A program made the position numbers and the translations under genes. Below the pieces are notes generated by a model, which had not been told where the DNA came from, did no database searches, and was given only the letters and a program-made list of their open reading frames with translations. This document shows, piece by piece, positions 16,670 through 25,170 of a stretch of DNA of 36,391 nt. This DNA comes from Prochlorococcus sp. AG-424-P16 (lineage in GTDB: Bacteria > Cyanobacteriota > Cyanobacteriia > PCC-6307 > Cyanobiaceae), in assembly GCA_003213255.1 (NCBI GenBank), contig QCNI01000016.1, positions 1-36,391 of the forward strand, in the 5' to 3' direction. Within the stretch, counting starts at the first letter, position 1. Every line of letters starts with the position of its first letter.

Positions 16670-19276
16670 TTGGATCACACACTTGTTATTGTTGAAAGTC
16701 CCACCAAAGCAAAAACTATAAGAAAGTTTTTGCCTTCTAACTATGAAGTTCTTGCTTCAATGGGACACGTAAGAGATCTTCCAAAAGGAGCTGCTGAAAT
16801 ACCTGCTGCGGTTAAAAAGGAAAAATGGTCAAGGATAGGAGTTAATACAACAGAAGATTTTGAACCACTTTATATAGTTCCAAAAGATAAGAAAAAGGTT
16901 GTTAAAGAGTTGAAAGATGCATTGAAAGGTGCGACCCAGCTATTACTGGCAACTGATGAAGATAGAGAGGGAGAGAGTATTAGCTGGCATCTCATGCAAA
17001 TTCTTAAGCCTAAAATACCAACTAAAAGAATGGTTTTTCATGAAATCACAAAAAAGTCAATTAATAAAGCTTTGGACCAAACAAGAGAAATTGATATGGA
17101 ACTTGTTCAGGCTCAAGAAACAAGAAGAATCTTGGACAGGCTTTTTGGATATGAATTATCTCCTTTACTTTGGAAGAAGGTAGCCCCTAGACTATCCGCT
17201 GGTCGTGTTCAATCAGTTTCTGTAAGACTACTTGTTAGGAGAGAGAGAGAGAGAAGATCCTTTAAAAAAGCTAGTTACTGGGGGATTAAAGCTTCCCTAG
17301 TAAAAGATGATATTACTTTTGAAACTAAATTATTCAGCTTAAATGGTCAAAGAATTTCTAACGGATCAGATTTCGACGAACAAACCGGTAAATTAAAAGA
17401 AGGAAACAAATCTCTAATAATTGGAGAAGAACAAGTAAAAGATTTATTGAAGACTTTTTCCTCAGAGGATTGGCTAGTCTCAAAAATCGAAAAAAAGCCA
17501 TCCACTCGTAAGCCAGTTCCTCCATTTACAACTAGCACATTGCAACAAGAAGCAAATAGGAAGCTTCGTTTGTCTGCAAGAGAAACCATGAGATGTGCAC
17601 AAGGGCTTTATGAGAGAGGTTTCATAACATATATGAGAACTGATTCAGTTCATCTTTCCGAACAAGCCACAAGAGCTGCTAGAGAATGTGTCAGTTCTAT
17701 GTATGGGAAAGAATATTTATCTAACTCACCAAGACAATTTAATTCAACTGCAAGAAATGCTCAAGAAGCACACGAAGCTATTAGGCCGGCAGGTGAGGTA
17801 TTTAAAACACCAAAGGAAACAAATTTAACTGGTAGAGACTTATCGCTTTACGATTTAATTTGGAAAAGAACTGTTGCTAGTCAAATGGCGGAAGCTAGGT
17901 TAACAATGATTAATGCTGAAATTAGAGTGGGGGATGGATTATTTAAATCGAGCGGAAAAAGTATTGATTTCGCAGGATTCTTCAGAGCTTATGTCGAGGG
18001 AAGTGATGATCCAAGTTCATCCCTTGAACAACAAGAAATTATTCTCCCAAACCTAACAACTGGAACATGTCTTGAAGTTACTAATAAGGAATCTACTTTT
18101 CATGAGACTAAACCTCCTGCAAGATATACAGAGGCTGCATTAGTTAAAGTTCTTGAAAAAGAAGGGATTGGAAGACCTTCTACATATGCCAGCATTATTG
18201 GGACCATAGTTGATAGAGGTTATGCGAATATATCTTCCAATACTTTGGCTCCAACGTTTACAGCTTTTGCTGTTACTGCTTTATTAGAAGAACATTTCCC
18301 TGATCTGGTTGATACTACTTTTACTGCAAAAATGGAATCTTCATTGGATGAAATATCTTCAGGCAATCTTGAATGGCTACCATACCTAGAAACTTTCTAT
18401 AAAGGTAAAAATGGTTTGGAGGTAAAAGTTCAGAAAACAGAGGGTGATATTGATGGGAAAGCTTATAGACAAGTTGATTTCGAAGACCTTCCTTGCGTAG
18501 TCAGAATAGGCTCCAACGGACCATGGCTAGAGGGTACCAAAATTGATGAATCTGGTAATGAAATTCAGGCGAAAGGTAATCTTCCAATGGATATTACTCC
18601 TGGAGATTTAGACATAAAGCAAGTTGATCAAATCTTAAGCGGCCCATCGGATCTTGGCACTGATCCAAAAACTGGGGAAAAAGTCTTTTTAAGATTTGGC
18701 CCTTATGGACCTTACGTACAATTGGGAAATAATGATCAAGATAAAGCTAAACCAAGAAGAGCTTCATTACCCAAAGAGTTGAAAACTGATGATCTAACAC
18801 TAGATGAGGCTCTTGTACTTTTAAGTTTGCCTAGACTGTTAGGAGTTCATCCTGAAGGAGGAGTTGTTGAGGCTGATAGAGGAAGATTTGGCCCGTATAT
18901 CAAATGGATTAAAAATGAAAATGAATCTGAAAACAGATCCTTAAAGAAAGAGGATGATGTTTTTACAGTTGATATAGAACGAGCATTAGAAATTCTTGCG
19001 ATGCCAAAAATGGGTAGAGGTGGTCAAGAGGTACTAAAAGACTTTGGAAAACCGAAAGAATTTAAAGAAAAAATTCAAATATTAAATGGAAGATATGGGG
19101 TCTATTTAAAATGTGGCAAAACTAATGTTTCGATTGCCAAAGATACTGACATAGAAAAAATTACCATAGATGACGCAGTATGTCTTATAGAAGAAAAACT
19201 AAAAGATAAAAAAGGCTCAATTTTTAAAAAAACAAAGATTAGTAATAAAAAAACTACAAGGAAAAAGAAAAGTTAG
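16670..19276 (+). CDS. topA: DNA topoisomerase I
   Basis: An 868-residue type IA topoisomerase. The Toprim domain has VESPTKAKTIRKFL at the start and the metal-binding DEDREGESISWHL near residue 96. The catalytic tyrosine is Y321 in GFITYMRTDS. The C-terminus has a cyanobacterial-type tail with several topoisomerase C-terminal repeats (SNGPWLEGTK, RFGPYGPYVQLG, RGRFGPYIKW, NGRYGVYLKCG) rather than Cys4 zinc fingers, then a Lys-rich end. It relaxes negative supercoils. The start is TTG. A repeat-bearing lipoprotein gene begins 7 bases after its stop, so topA may head a five-gene unit. Confidence 0.97.
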   Translation: MDHTLVIVESPTKAKTIRKFLPSNYEVLASMGHVRDLPKGAAEIPAAVKKEKWSRIGVNTTEDFEPLYIVPKDKKKVVKELKDALKGATQLLLATDEDREGESISWHLMQILKPKIPTKRMVFHEITKKSINKALDQTREIDMELVQAQETRRILDRLFGYELSPLLWKKVAPRLSAGRVQSVSVRLLVRRERERRSFKKASYWGIKASLVKDDITFETKLFSLNGQRISNGSDFDEQTGKLKEGNKSLIIGEEQVKDLLKTFSSEDWLVSKIEKKPSTRKPVPPFTTSTLQQEANRKLRLSARETMRCAQGLYERGFITYMRTDSVHLSEQATRAARECVSSMYGKEYLSNSPRQFNSTARNAQEAHEAIRPAGEVFKTPKETNLTGRDLSLYDLIWKRTVASQMAEARLTMINAEIRVGDGLFKSSGKSIDFAGFFRAYVEGSDDPSSSLEQQEIILPNLTTGTCLEVTNKESTFHETKPPARYTEAALVKVLEKEGIGRPSTYASIIGTIVDRGYANISSNTLAPTFTAFAVTALLEEHFPDLVDTTFTAKMESSLDEISSGNLEWLPYLETFYKGKNGLEVKVQKTEGDIDGKAYRQVDFEDLPCVVRIGSNGPWLEGTKIDESGNEIQAKGNLPMDITPGDLDIKQVDQILSGPSDLGTDPKTGEKVFLRFGPYGPYVQLGNNDQDKAKPRRASLPKELKTDDLTLDEALVLLSLPRLLGVHPEGGVVEADRGRFGPYIKWIKNENESENRSLKKEDDVFTVDIERALEILAMPKMGRGGQEVLKDFGKPKEFKEKIQILNGRYGVYLKCGKTNVSIAKDTDIEKITIDDAVCLIEEKLKDKKGSIFKKTKISNKKTTRKKKS

Positions 19277-19283
19277 AAAAAAT

Positions 19284-19985
19284 ATGATTTTAAAAAAAAA
19301 AGAATTTTTTTTATTAATTTTTTTAATTTTCTTGCAATCATGCTCTGGAGGAAGGATTGGAAATTTTCTTGAAAGTAGTTTTAATGATTTAGAAAAAACA
19401 AGCAAAAATGAAGATTTACAAAATAATTTATTAAATAAAAATAATGTAAATTTAGAAAAAGAAAACAAAAAATTTGATGATAAAAAAAATAAAAAAATAA
19501 AAAAAGTAGAAAAGCCAAAAAATGTTCCAGAAAATAAAAACGATATTAATTTAGAAAAAGAAAACAAAAAATTTGATGATAAAAAAAATAAAAAAATAAA
19601 AAAAGTAGAAAAGCCAAAAAATGTTCCAGAAAATAAAAACGATATTAATTTAGAAAAAGAAAACAAAAAATTTGATGATAAAAAAAATAAAAAAATAAAA
19701 AAAGTAGAAAAGCCAAAAAATGTTCCAGAAAATAAAAACGATATTAATTTAGAAAAAGAAAACAAAAAATTTGATGATAAAAAAAATAAAAAAATTAAGA
19801 ATCTTTCAAAAAAAAGAAAAATTGAGCTTCAATCTTACAAAATAATATTCATTTTAAAAGATGTAGATCCAAAAGATCCTACTGCAGAGTTAAGTTCCAT
19901 ATTGAGTAATTCTGAGGTAAATTTTGAAATAGAAAAGATTGAACGTATCTTAGATTCAAAAAATAAAAGTATGAATAAAAATTAA
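19284..19985 (+). CDS. Putative lipoprotein with 33-residue tandem repeats
   Basis: A 233-residue protein. The N-terminus is a lipoprotein signal: a basic start, a hydrophobic core and the lipobox LQSC with C20 as the lipidated residue. Residues 56-154 are three copies of a 33-residue Lys/Asn/Glu-rich unit containing NLEKENKKFDDKK and EKPKNVPENKNDI, and a partial fourth copy runs to about 172. The repeats are predicted disordered and highly basic. The C-terminal 60 residues are different, with YKIIFILKDVDPKDPTAELS, and look folded. I know no function. It lies 7 bases after topA and 20 bases before the DUF2232 gene. Its repeats may make length vary between strains. Confidence 0.8.
   Translation: MILKKKEFFLLIFLIFLQSCSGGRIGNFLESSFNDLEKTSKNEDLQNNLLNKNNVNLEKENKKFDDKKNKKIKKVEKPKNVPENKNDINLEKENKKFDDKKNKKIKKVEKPKNVPENKNDINLEKENKKFDDKKNKKIKKVEKPKNVPENKNDINLEKENKKFDDKKNKKIKNLSKKRKIELQSYKIIFILKDVDPKDPTAELSSILSNSEVNFEIEKIERILDSKNKSMNKN
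19449..19798 (+). repeat. 99-bp tandem repeat, three full copies and one partial
   Basis: Copies start at 19449, 19548 and 19647, each 99 bases and identical by eye; a fourth partial copy starts at 19746, matches for about 50 bases and then diverges. The period is a multiple of three, so the reading frame of the lipoprotein gene is kept. Identity at silent sites as well indicates recent duplication or ongoing homogenisation rather than old repeats under protein-level selection. Confidence 0.97.
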
Positions 19986-20005
19986 TTAAAAATATTTAAC
20001 AAAAA

Positions 20006-20644
20006 ATGAAAATAAAAACAAAAACCGAAGCATTAAATATTGTCGAAACCTCTTATTTAGCATCTCTTTCCTCTTTATTATGGGTTGCATTATATTATTT
20101 GCCAATTGGGGGAGCTTTATTAAGGTTGATCTTACCCCTCCCAATGATCTTATTGCACTTGAGAAGAGGAACTCAAATTGCATTGGAAGGACTTTTAATA
20201 CAATTTCTACTTTTATTCATAATAATGGGCCCTGTTAGAGGAACTTTATTTTTATTTCCTTATGGGTTCTTGGCTTTTTGGTTAGGTTGGTGTTGGTTTA
20301 AAGAAAAGAGTTGGAAACTTAGTTTAATTGGGGGAGTTGTTATTGGAACCCTTGGCTTCTTTCTAAGAGTAATAGCATTATCTACTTTGGTTGGAGATAA
20401 TCTTTGGGTGTTAATTACTAGAGCGAGTTATGGACTAATAGAAAAGTTCATTGGATTATTTAATTTACCTTTATATCCCTCAATTGTGAGTATACAATTA
20501 GTTGCAATTTTATTAATAATTTTTCAAGAAATAGTTTATGTTTTAACTGTGCATGTATTTGCCTATTCTCTGTTTCCTAGATTTAAATTAACGATCCCAG
20601 ATCCTCCAAGATTATTAAATTTCTTAGTTAATTTTAATAATTGA
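20006..20644 (+). CDS. DUF2232 integral membrane protein
   Basis: A 212-residue polytopic membrane protein with about six hydrophobic segments, including LYYLPIGGALLRLILPLPM near residue 29. The pattern of an inner-membrane energy-coupling-type S-component fold, together with cyanobacterial context, fits the DUF2232 family. Some relatives elsewhere resemble vitamin-transport S-components, but no substrate is known here. Its stop overlaps the TTG start of the CobT-like gene as TTGA (20641-20644), so translational coupling is likely. That adjacency makes a cobamide or related role tempting but unproven. Confidence 0.82.
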   Translation: MKIKTKTEALNIVETSYLASLSSLLWVALYYLPIGGALLRLILPLPMILLHLRRGTQIALEGLLIQFLLLFIIMGPVRGTLFLFPYGFLAFWLGWCWFKEKSWKLSLIGGVVIGTLGFFLRVIALSTLVGDNLWVLITRASYGLIEKFIGLFNLPLYPSIVSIQLVAILLIIFQEIVYVLTVHVFAYSLFPRFKLTIPDPPRLLNFLVNFNN

Positions 20645-21813
20645 AAAAAGTAAGAATGTACAGTACAAAGTTAGGGATAAAATTTTTTGGTAATGAATCC
20701 AATAAAAAAAGACAACTTAAAAAAATAGAAATACTGAAAAAGAATATTAAAAATTTAAAAATATTTCTTATAATAGCAGGCACTAATACATCTCAAATCT
20801 CAGGAATTTCTGCAGCAGGTATTAATGCAGAATCACGGAGAACAACTGCTCTCGCAGATGCCGAATTTTTGCTTCAGGGTGCTTCAAAAGATCATAAATA
20901 TAAATTGCCTCTTCTCAATGCAGGAGTAACCCCTGCCCTAATCAGTCATGTTTGTTCAAAGCTTATAAATATTTATCCGGTTATTGTTCCTCTGGGATTA
21001 GGAGCAAAGCCTTATTTTAATCATTTGGTTATAGAAGATAGAAATTTAGGCCCATCAAATTGTCTTACTACAGGTAAATCGATGAGTAAAGAGAGAGTTT
21101 TAAATCTCTATGAAAAAGGTCTTGCGTTAGGAAAATCCTTAAAACAACCAGTTTTAATTTCTGAATCTGTACCCGGTGGTACCACAACTGCTCAGGCAGT
21201 AATGGAAGCTTTTGGTTTGCAGGTGTCTAATTTAGTAGGGAGTAGTTTATTTAAAGCTCCAAGAGAACTAAGAAGACAAGTAGTTAAAAGAGGACTTTTC
21301 AATGCAAATTTTAAGGCTGATTTCGACTCTTTTGATGTTGTCGCGGCGGTAGGTGATCCTTTCCAAGCTTTCTCAATGGGTCTTCTAAATGGTGCCAGGT
21401 TAGCAAAACAACCTGTAATTTTGTCTGGTGGAAGTCAGATGTTAGCGGTTATTTTGCTTGTATTAGAATTTTTAGATGAAAAAAATAAAGATGAATTTAT
21501 TGAAGATGTTTTTATTGCGACAACTGGGTGGCTTGTGAAAGATAATTCTCTAAATGATTTAGTAAATATTATTAATGAAAAATATGATGTCAAATTATTA
21601 GGTTTAGCCAGTCCTTTAAATTTCAAATCTTCAAAATACAAAGAATTAAAGGATTATGAATTAGGGCATGTAAAAGAAGGTGTAGGAGCTGGTGGAATAT
21701 CATTGCTTGCTTTCTTAGATGGATTTAAAAATGAAGAAATAGTTTCATTGTGTCAACAAAATCTGGAAATGATGAAGGGTCTAGGTCAAATTTCTTTAGA
21801 GAAGGATTGCTGA
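20641..21813 (+). CDS. CobT-like protein (UPF0284 / TIGR00303 family)
   Basis: A 390-residue protein related to nicotinate-nucleotide--dimethylbenzimidazole phosphoribosyltransferase (CobT), but of the separate UPF0284/TIGR00303 group found in cyanobacteria and archaea. Typical elements are GTNTSQISGISAAGINAES near residue 49, the glycine-rich SESVPGGTTTAQAVMEAFG near 178, and VGAGGISLLAFLDG near the C-terminus. In CobT proper the enzyme activates the lower ligand of cobalamin. Prochlorococcus is generally held to make pseudocobalamin, so the actual substrate may be different. The start is TTG at 20641; an ATG lies at 20656. It is followed with no gap by the solute-binding lipoprotein gene. 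Confidence 0.85.
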   Translation: MKKVRMYSTKLGIKFFGNESNKKRQLKKIEILKKNIKNLKIFLIIAGTNTSQISGISAAGINAESRRTTALADAEFLLQGASKDHKYKLPLLNAGVTPALISHVCSKLINIYPVIVPLGLGAKPYFNHLVIEDRNLGPSNCLTTGKSMSKERVLNLYEKGLALGKSLKQPVLISESVPGGTTTAQAVMEAFGLQVSNLVGSSLFKAPRELRRQVVKRGLFNANFKADFDSFDVVAAVGDPFQAFSMGLLNGARLAKQPVILSGGSQMLAVILLVLEFLDEKNKDEFIEDVFIATTGWLVKDNSLNDLVNIINEKYDVKLLGLASPLNFKSSKYKELKDYELGHVKEGVGAGGISLLAFLDGFKNEEIVSLCQQNLEMMKGLGQISLEKDC

Positions 21814-22812
21814 ATGTTTTCAAAATTTGCAACCAGAAGAGAATTTTTAAATTGTGGTAAGCTTTCGCTTTTATTTTTCTTAAACTCTTGCAGTAATCTA
21901 CCTAATAAAGTAAAAATTGCATTACAAAGTTCTTTTTATCCAGAATCTTTTAGAGATACTATTCCAAAAGATTGGAAGCAGGAAAAAATTAATTTTGAAA
22001 ATATTCGGCTACAAAAAAATAGAAACACGATTTTCAATTCTGACTTTACATTAATAAATGATGGATGGATTTCTAGTATAGATTTTTCAGAATTTGAAAA
22101 AATAAATGAATATGCACTGTTCGAAAACTTGGATAAGAGATCGATAGATTTTTTAGGAAGCTTTAACCAAAATCAGATGAGTAAATTATTTCCTATTGGC
22201 GTAGTGCCCTATACAATTATCATTAAAAATAATAAAGAATTAATAAATTCAGCAAGAACATCTTGGGATTTTCTTCTTTCTAAAAAATTAACTGGGAAAA
22301 TTATTTTTCCACAAAGTCCCAGAATATTATTGTCAATTGCTCAAAAAATTAATTCATCTAATTCTTTAAAAAAACTCAAAGGCCAAGCAATGTTATTTGA
22401 TGATAAAAATATGCTCAATTGGTTGATTAATTCTGATGCTATTGTCGCAATAGTTCCTTATAGTCTTTGTTCAAAATATTTAAAAATAGATCCAAGGCTT
22501 TCTTTAGTTTTCCCAAACCAAGGCGTACCTTTGATGTGGCATTTTCTACTTAGTCGATCAAATCTAAATAATGCAATATTAATTAAATGGATTAAATCTT
22601 TAGAAAATAAATCAATAGTAGATAAATTAGTAAGCCAGGGTTGGTATCTTCCATTCAATAGTGATTATTTGCAAAGTAAATATAAAACTGAAATGCTCCG
22701 CATTTCAGGACCTACTGAGAAATGTTGGGAAAATAGTTGGTCTTTCCCTGTCTTAACAAATGAACAAAAAATTGATCTTAAAAATATCTGGAATGAGTCC
22801 TTATCCCCATAA
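21814..22812 (+). CDS. Tat-exported lipoprotein, PotD-like ABC solute-binding protein
   Basis: A 332-residue protein. The N-terminus carries a twin-arginine motif (TRREFLN) and a lipobox (LNSC, C26), so it is probably exported folded by Tat and lipid-anchored. The body resembles spermidine/putrescine-type solute-binding proteins: NDGWISSIDF, FPIGVVPYTIIIKN, and a hinge-type TSWDFLLSKKLTGKI near the middle. The ligand is unknown. No ABC permease or ATPase for this class lies nearby, so it is an orphan receptor. It begins directly after the CobT-like stop and overlaps the convergent aldo/keto reductase gene by 12 bases at the 3' end. Confidence 0.78.
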   Translation: MFSKFATRREFLNCGKLSLLFFLNSCSNLPNKVKIALQSSFYPESFRDTIPKDWKQEKINFENIRLQKNRNTIFNSDFTLINDGWISSIDFSEFEKINEYALFENLDKRSIDFLGSFNQNQMSKLFPIGVVPYTIIIKNNKELINSARTSWDFLLSKKLTGKIIFPQSPRILLSIAQKINSSNSLKKLKGQAMLFDDKNMLNWLINSDAIVAIVPYSLCSKYLKIDPRLSLVFPNQGVPLMWHFLLSRSNLNNAILIKWIKSLENKSIVDKLVSQGWYLPFNSDYLQSKYKTEMLRISGPTEKCWENSWSFPVLTNEQKIDLKNIWNESLSP

Positions 22813-23943
22813 TCTTTTTGTAGGATTTTCAATTAATAAGTTATGAGTTTCCTTTAATAAATTTGGTATATCTAATTTACTAGGACATTTAGGAACACAT
22901 TCATTACATTCTTGACAAAATGAGGCATTTTTTTCTTCCCACCAGTGGCCAGCTTTTCCTATTAAATTGTATCTTTCTTTTGAAAATTCTAATTGGCCAT
23001 AACCAACAGATATATTTCTTAAACGAAGTATTTCTGGGATAGGCACTTCATTTGGACATGGAAGACAAGATCTACATTGTTCACATTTGGTTGAGTTTAA
23101 TCTTTCATTAGAAACTTCCTCAATTTTATTAAGGGCGCTTTTTTCAAGTTTTGTAAGCTTCTCGAATGAATTTCTAAGTTTATACGCAAATTCAAAATCT
23201 TTTTTGTTTGTTGCTCCCAAGGATAAAGTTGTAATGCCTTTTGCCAGAAGAAATCGATACGCTAATTCTAATGGATGAAAAGGCTTAGAGGCCTCTATCA
23301 AAATATCACTTGGAGAATACAATCTACCGCCTTTATCTGCAGGTGATATTGCTAAAACTCCCATACCTTTTTTTATGGCTTCCTCTGCTAAAGCAACCTT
23401 AGATTGATCTAAATAATGTAAATGAAGGCTACAAAAAGTAAAAACATCACAATTAATTGCATCTTGAATTAGTGAATAACTTCCGTGAGAACTAAAACCG
23501 ACTTGATCAACTAGTTCCTTCTCAAGTATCCAAGATATGAATTTCTTCCCCTCTCCAGCAAGAACCCAATTTAGATGTTGTTTTAAGTTGAGTCCGTGAA
23601 TTGCAAGATTATTAATTTTCTCGCGATTTAAATTTTTAAGAGACTTTTTAAAATTATTTTTTAAAAAGTCAAAATCACCCTTTGGTAAAACTTTGGAAGT
23701 AATCACCCAATTTTTTTCTTTTATATTCTCTTCTATTGCTAATTTTTTTATTGAATTTCCTATGAGCGATTCAGCCTCACCATAAGAGGGTGCTGTTTCT
23801 ATATGGTTAATTCCTACATTATATGCATTTTTTATTATGCTATACATTTTTTCGAGACTTTCAGTAGCTCGCATTGTCCCTAAAGTGAATAAGCTCACTT
23901 TCGCCCCTTTACCAAATGATCTCTTTTGTGAATTAATAATCAT
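22801..23943 (-). CDS. Aldo/keto reductase with C-terminal 4Fe-4S ferredoxin domain
   Basis: A 380-residue fusion. Residues 1-280 are an aldo/keto reductase barrel with ETAPSYGEAESLIGNS near residue 50 (catalytic Tyr; the usual Asp is Glu here), ITSKVLP (catalytic Lys) and AIHGLN (His). Residues ~285-370 carry two cysteine clusters, CEQCRSCLPCP and CQECNECVPKCP, consistent with two [4Fe-4S] sites as in a bacterial ferredoxin. This arrangement is known in the COG1453 family of predicted oxidoreductases. Substrate and electron partner are unknown. It is a lone minus-strand gene between the solute-binding lipoprotein and ribE. Confidence 0.92.
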   Translation of the reverse strand: MIINSQKRSFGKGAKVSLFTLGTMRATESLEKMYSIIKNAYNVGINHIETAPSYGEAESLIGNSIKKLAIEENIKEKNWVITSKVLPKGDFDFLKNNFKKSLKNLNREKINNLAIHGLNLKQHLNWVLAGEGKKFISWILEKELVDQVGFSSHGSYSLIQDAINCDVFTFCSLHLHYLDQSKVALAEEAIKKGMGVLAISPADKGGRLYSPSDILIEASKPFHPLELAYRFLLAKGITTLSLGATNKKDFEFAYKLRNSFEKLTKLEKSALNKIEEVSNERLNSTKCEQCRSCLPCPNEVPIPEILRLRNISVGYGQLEFSKERYNLIGKAGHWWEEKNASFCQECNECVPKCPSKLDIPNLLKETHNLLIENPTKRLWG

Positions 23944-24055
23944 CTAAATATGATTAATTTCTTTTTATTTACTCTTTAATTTATTTATAGTTGAAAATCA
24001 TTTAAAGTAAATTAGAGTAAATACAAAATTTTGCAAAAATATTTTTCTTAAATCT

Positions 24056-24709
24056 ATGTTTACAGGAATAATTCAATCAGTTGGAAAACTAAGACAAGAA
24101 AAAAATATTTTAGAAATTGAAATTCAAGATAATTTATTTGATATGGCAATCGGTGATAGCATAGCTGTTGATGGAATTTGTTTGACAGTTAAAGAGATTT
24201 TTCAAAATAAATTTACTGTTGATGTTAGTGAGGAGACATTAAAAAAAACAACTTTAGGAATAAAGTCGAATCTGAATCAGATTGTTAATTTAGAGCCCGC
24301 TCTTAGGGTGTCTGATCGTCTAGGAGGGCATATAGTAAGTGGACATGTTGATGGCCTTGGAACAGTTGAGAATATAGAAAAATTAGAGAAATCTTGGCTC
24401 TTATCAATTAAGTGGAAAAATAATAATTTTTCAAAATATGTAGTTAATAAAGGGAGTATTTGTGTAAATGGTATAAGTCTTACGATTGCAAAATACAAGC
24501 GGGAAGGAGAAATATTTACTATTGCGATAATTCCTCATACTTGGCATAACACAAATCTGAATAAATTAAATATCGGTGATAGTGTAAACCTTGAGGCAGA
24601 TGCACTAATAAAATACGTAGAGAAATTACTTTTATTTAATAAAAATAGTAATCAAGATTTATCTTCTGATAATATTTCTTCCGAGTGGCTTAAAGAAAAC
24701 GGTTGGTAA
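24056..24709 (+). CDS. ribE: Riboflavin synthase alpha chain
   Basis: A 217-residue protein with the two lumazine-binding half-domains of riboflavin synthase. The first opens MFTGIIQSVGKL, the second begins near residue 98 at GGHIVSGHVDGLGTV. The core SIAVDGICLTV and its repeat GSICVNGISLTI are the matching active-site loops. It dismutates two 6,7-dimethyl-8-ribityllumazine molecules into riboflavin. If the photolyase at 5108 uses dimethyl-ribityllumazine as antenna, as characterised relatives do, this enzyme competes for that pigment. Start is ATG; it converges on cyabrB with 10 bp between stops. Confidence 0.97.
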   Translation: MFTGIIQSVGKLRQEKNILEIEIQDNLFDMAIGDSIAVDGICLTVKEIFQNKFTVDVSEETLKKTTLGIKSNLNQIVNLEPALRVSDRLGGHIVSGHVDGLGTVENIEKLEKSWLLSIKWKNNNFSKYVVNKGSICVNGISLTIAKYKREGEIFTIAIIPHTWHNTNLNKLNIGDSVNLEADALIKYVEKLLLFNKNSNQDLSSDNISSEWLKENGW

Positions 24710-24719
24710 AATATATTTT

Positions 24720-25073
24720 TTAATTTAATGGAATCAGATAAATTGTTTTTGACTCTTTTTTAAGATCGATTTTAAATTCCTGACCAGGTTCTAGACCTAA
24801 TTTTTTAGTGTAGACGTGACCAATTAATAAGTTCCCATTGCCATGAACTTTAGTTTTGAATTCTGTCTGTCTGCCTCTTGAAGCTCTATTATCATTTTTC
24901 CCCAAACGACCCTTTCCTCTTTTGTAACCCTTAGCTTCGATAAGTGCCCTATAAAAACTTTTTCTTAAGATTCTTCCACTTGGACCTACGTACCCACAAC
25001 CTTTAGCTATCTCATCTTCAGATTTTTTACTTAATAACTTTGCTTTTTCAAGAAGTTCTTTTCCTTCTAGCAT
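24720..25073 (-). CDS. cyAbrB-type transcriptional regulator
   Basis: A 117-residue protein of the cyanobacterial AbrB family. The N-terminal part is family-typical (MLEGKELLEKAKLLSKKSE, then GCGYV near residue 26). The C-terminal half has the AbrB-like swapped-hairpin segment (KVHGNGNLLIGHVYTKKLG then LEPGQEFKIDL). Family members bind AT-rich DNA broadly and tune carbon and nitrogen genes. The basic central region, KGYKRGKGRLGKNDNRASRG, is consistent with DNA binding. It follows ctaE on the same strand after 97 bases, so it is probably transcribed on its own. Confidence 0.92.
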   Translation of the reverse strand: MLEGKELLEKAKLLSKKSEDEIAKGCGYVGPSGRILRKSFYRALIEAKGYKRGKGRLGKNDNRASRGRQTEFKTKVHGNGNLLIGHVYTKKLGLEPGQEFKIDLKKESKTIYLIPLN

Positions 25074-25170
25074 TATCTGAAAAATTCATAATTATATATT
25101 CTTACTAAAAAGAAGAATTGTGGCAATATAAATTAATAAAAAATATATTTAATTTTTGAAATTAAGTTTT

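Noticed and set aside
19217..19765. 182-residue minus-strand ORF with repeated Phe/Leu-rich units
   Set aside because: It is the reverse complement of the 99-bp repeat region. The period is a multiple of three, so a stop-free unit stays open when copied, and the Lys codons read as Phe/Leu on the other strand. The plus frame has a lipoprotein signal and sensible neighbours.
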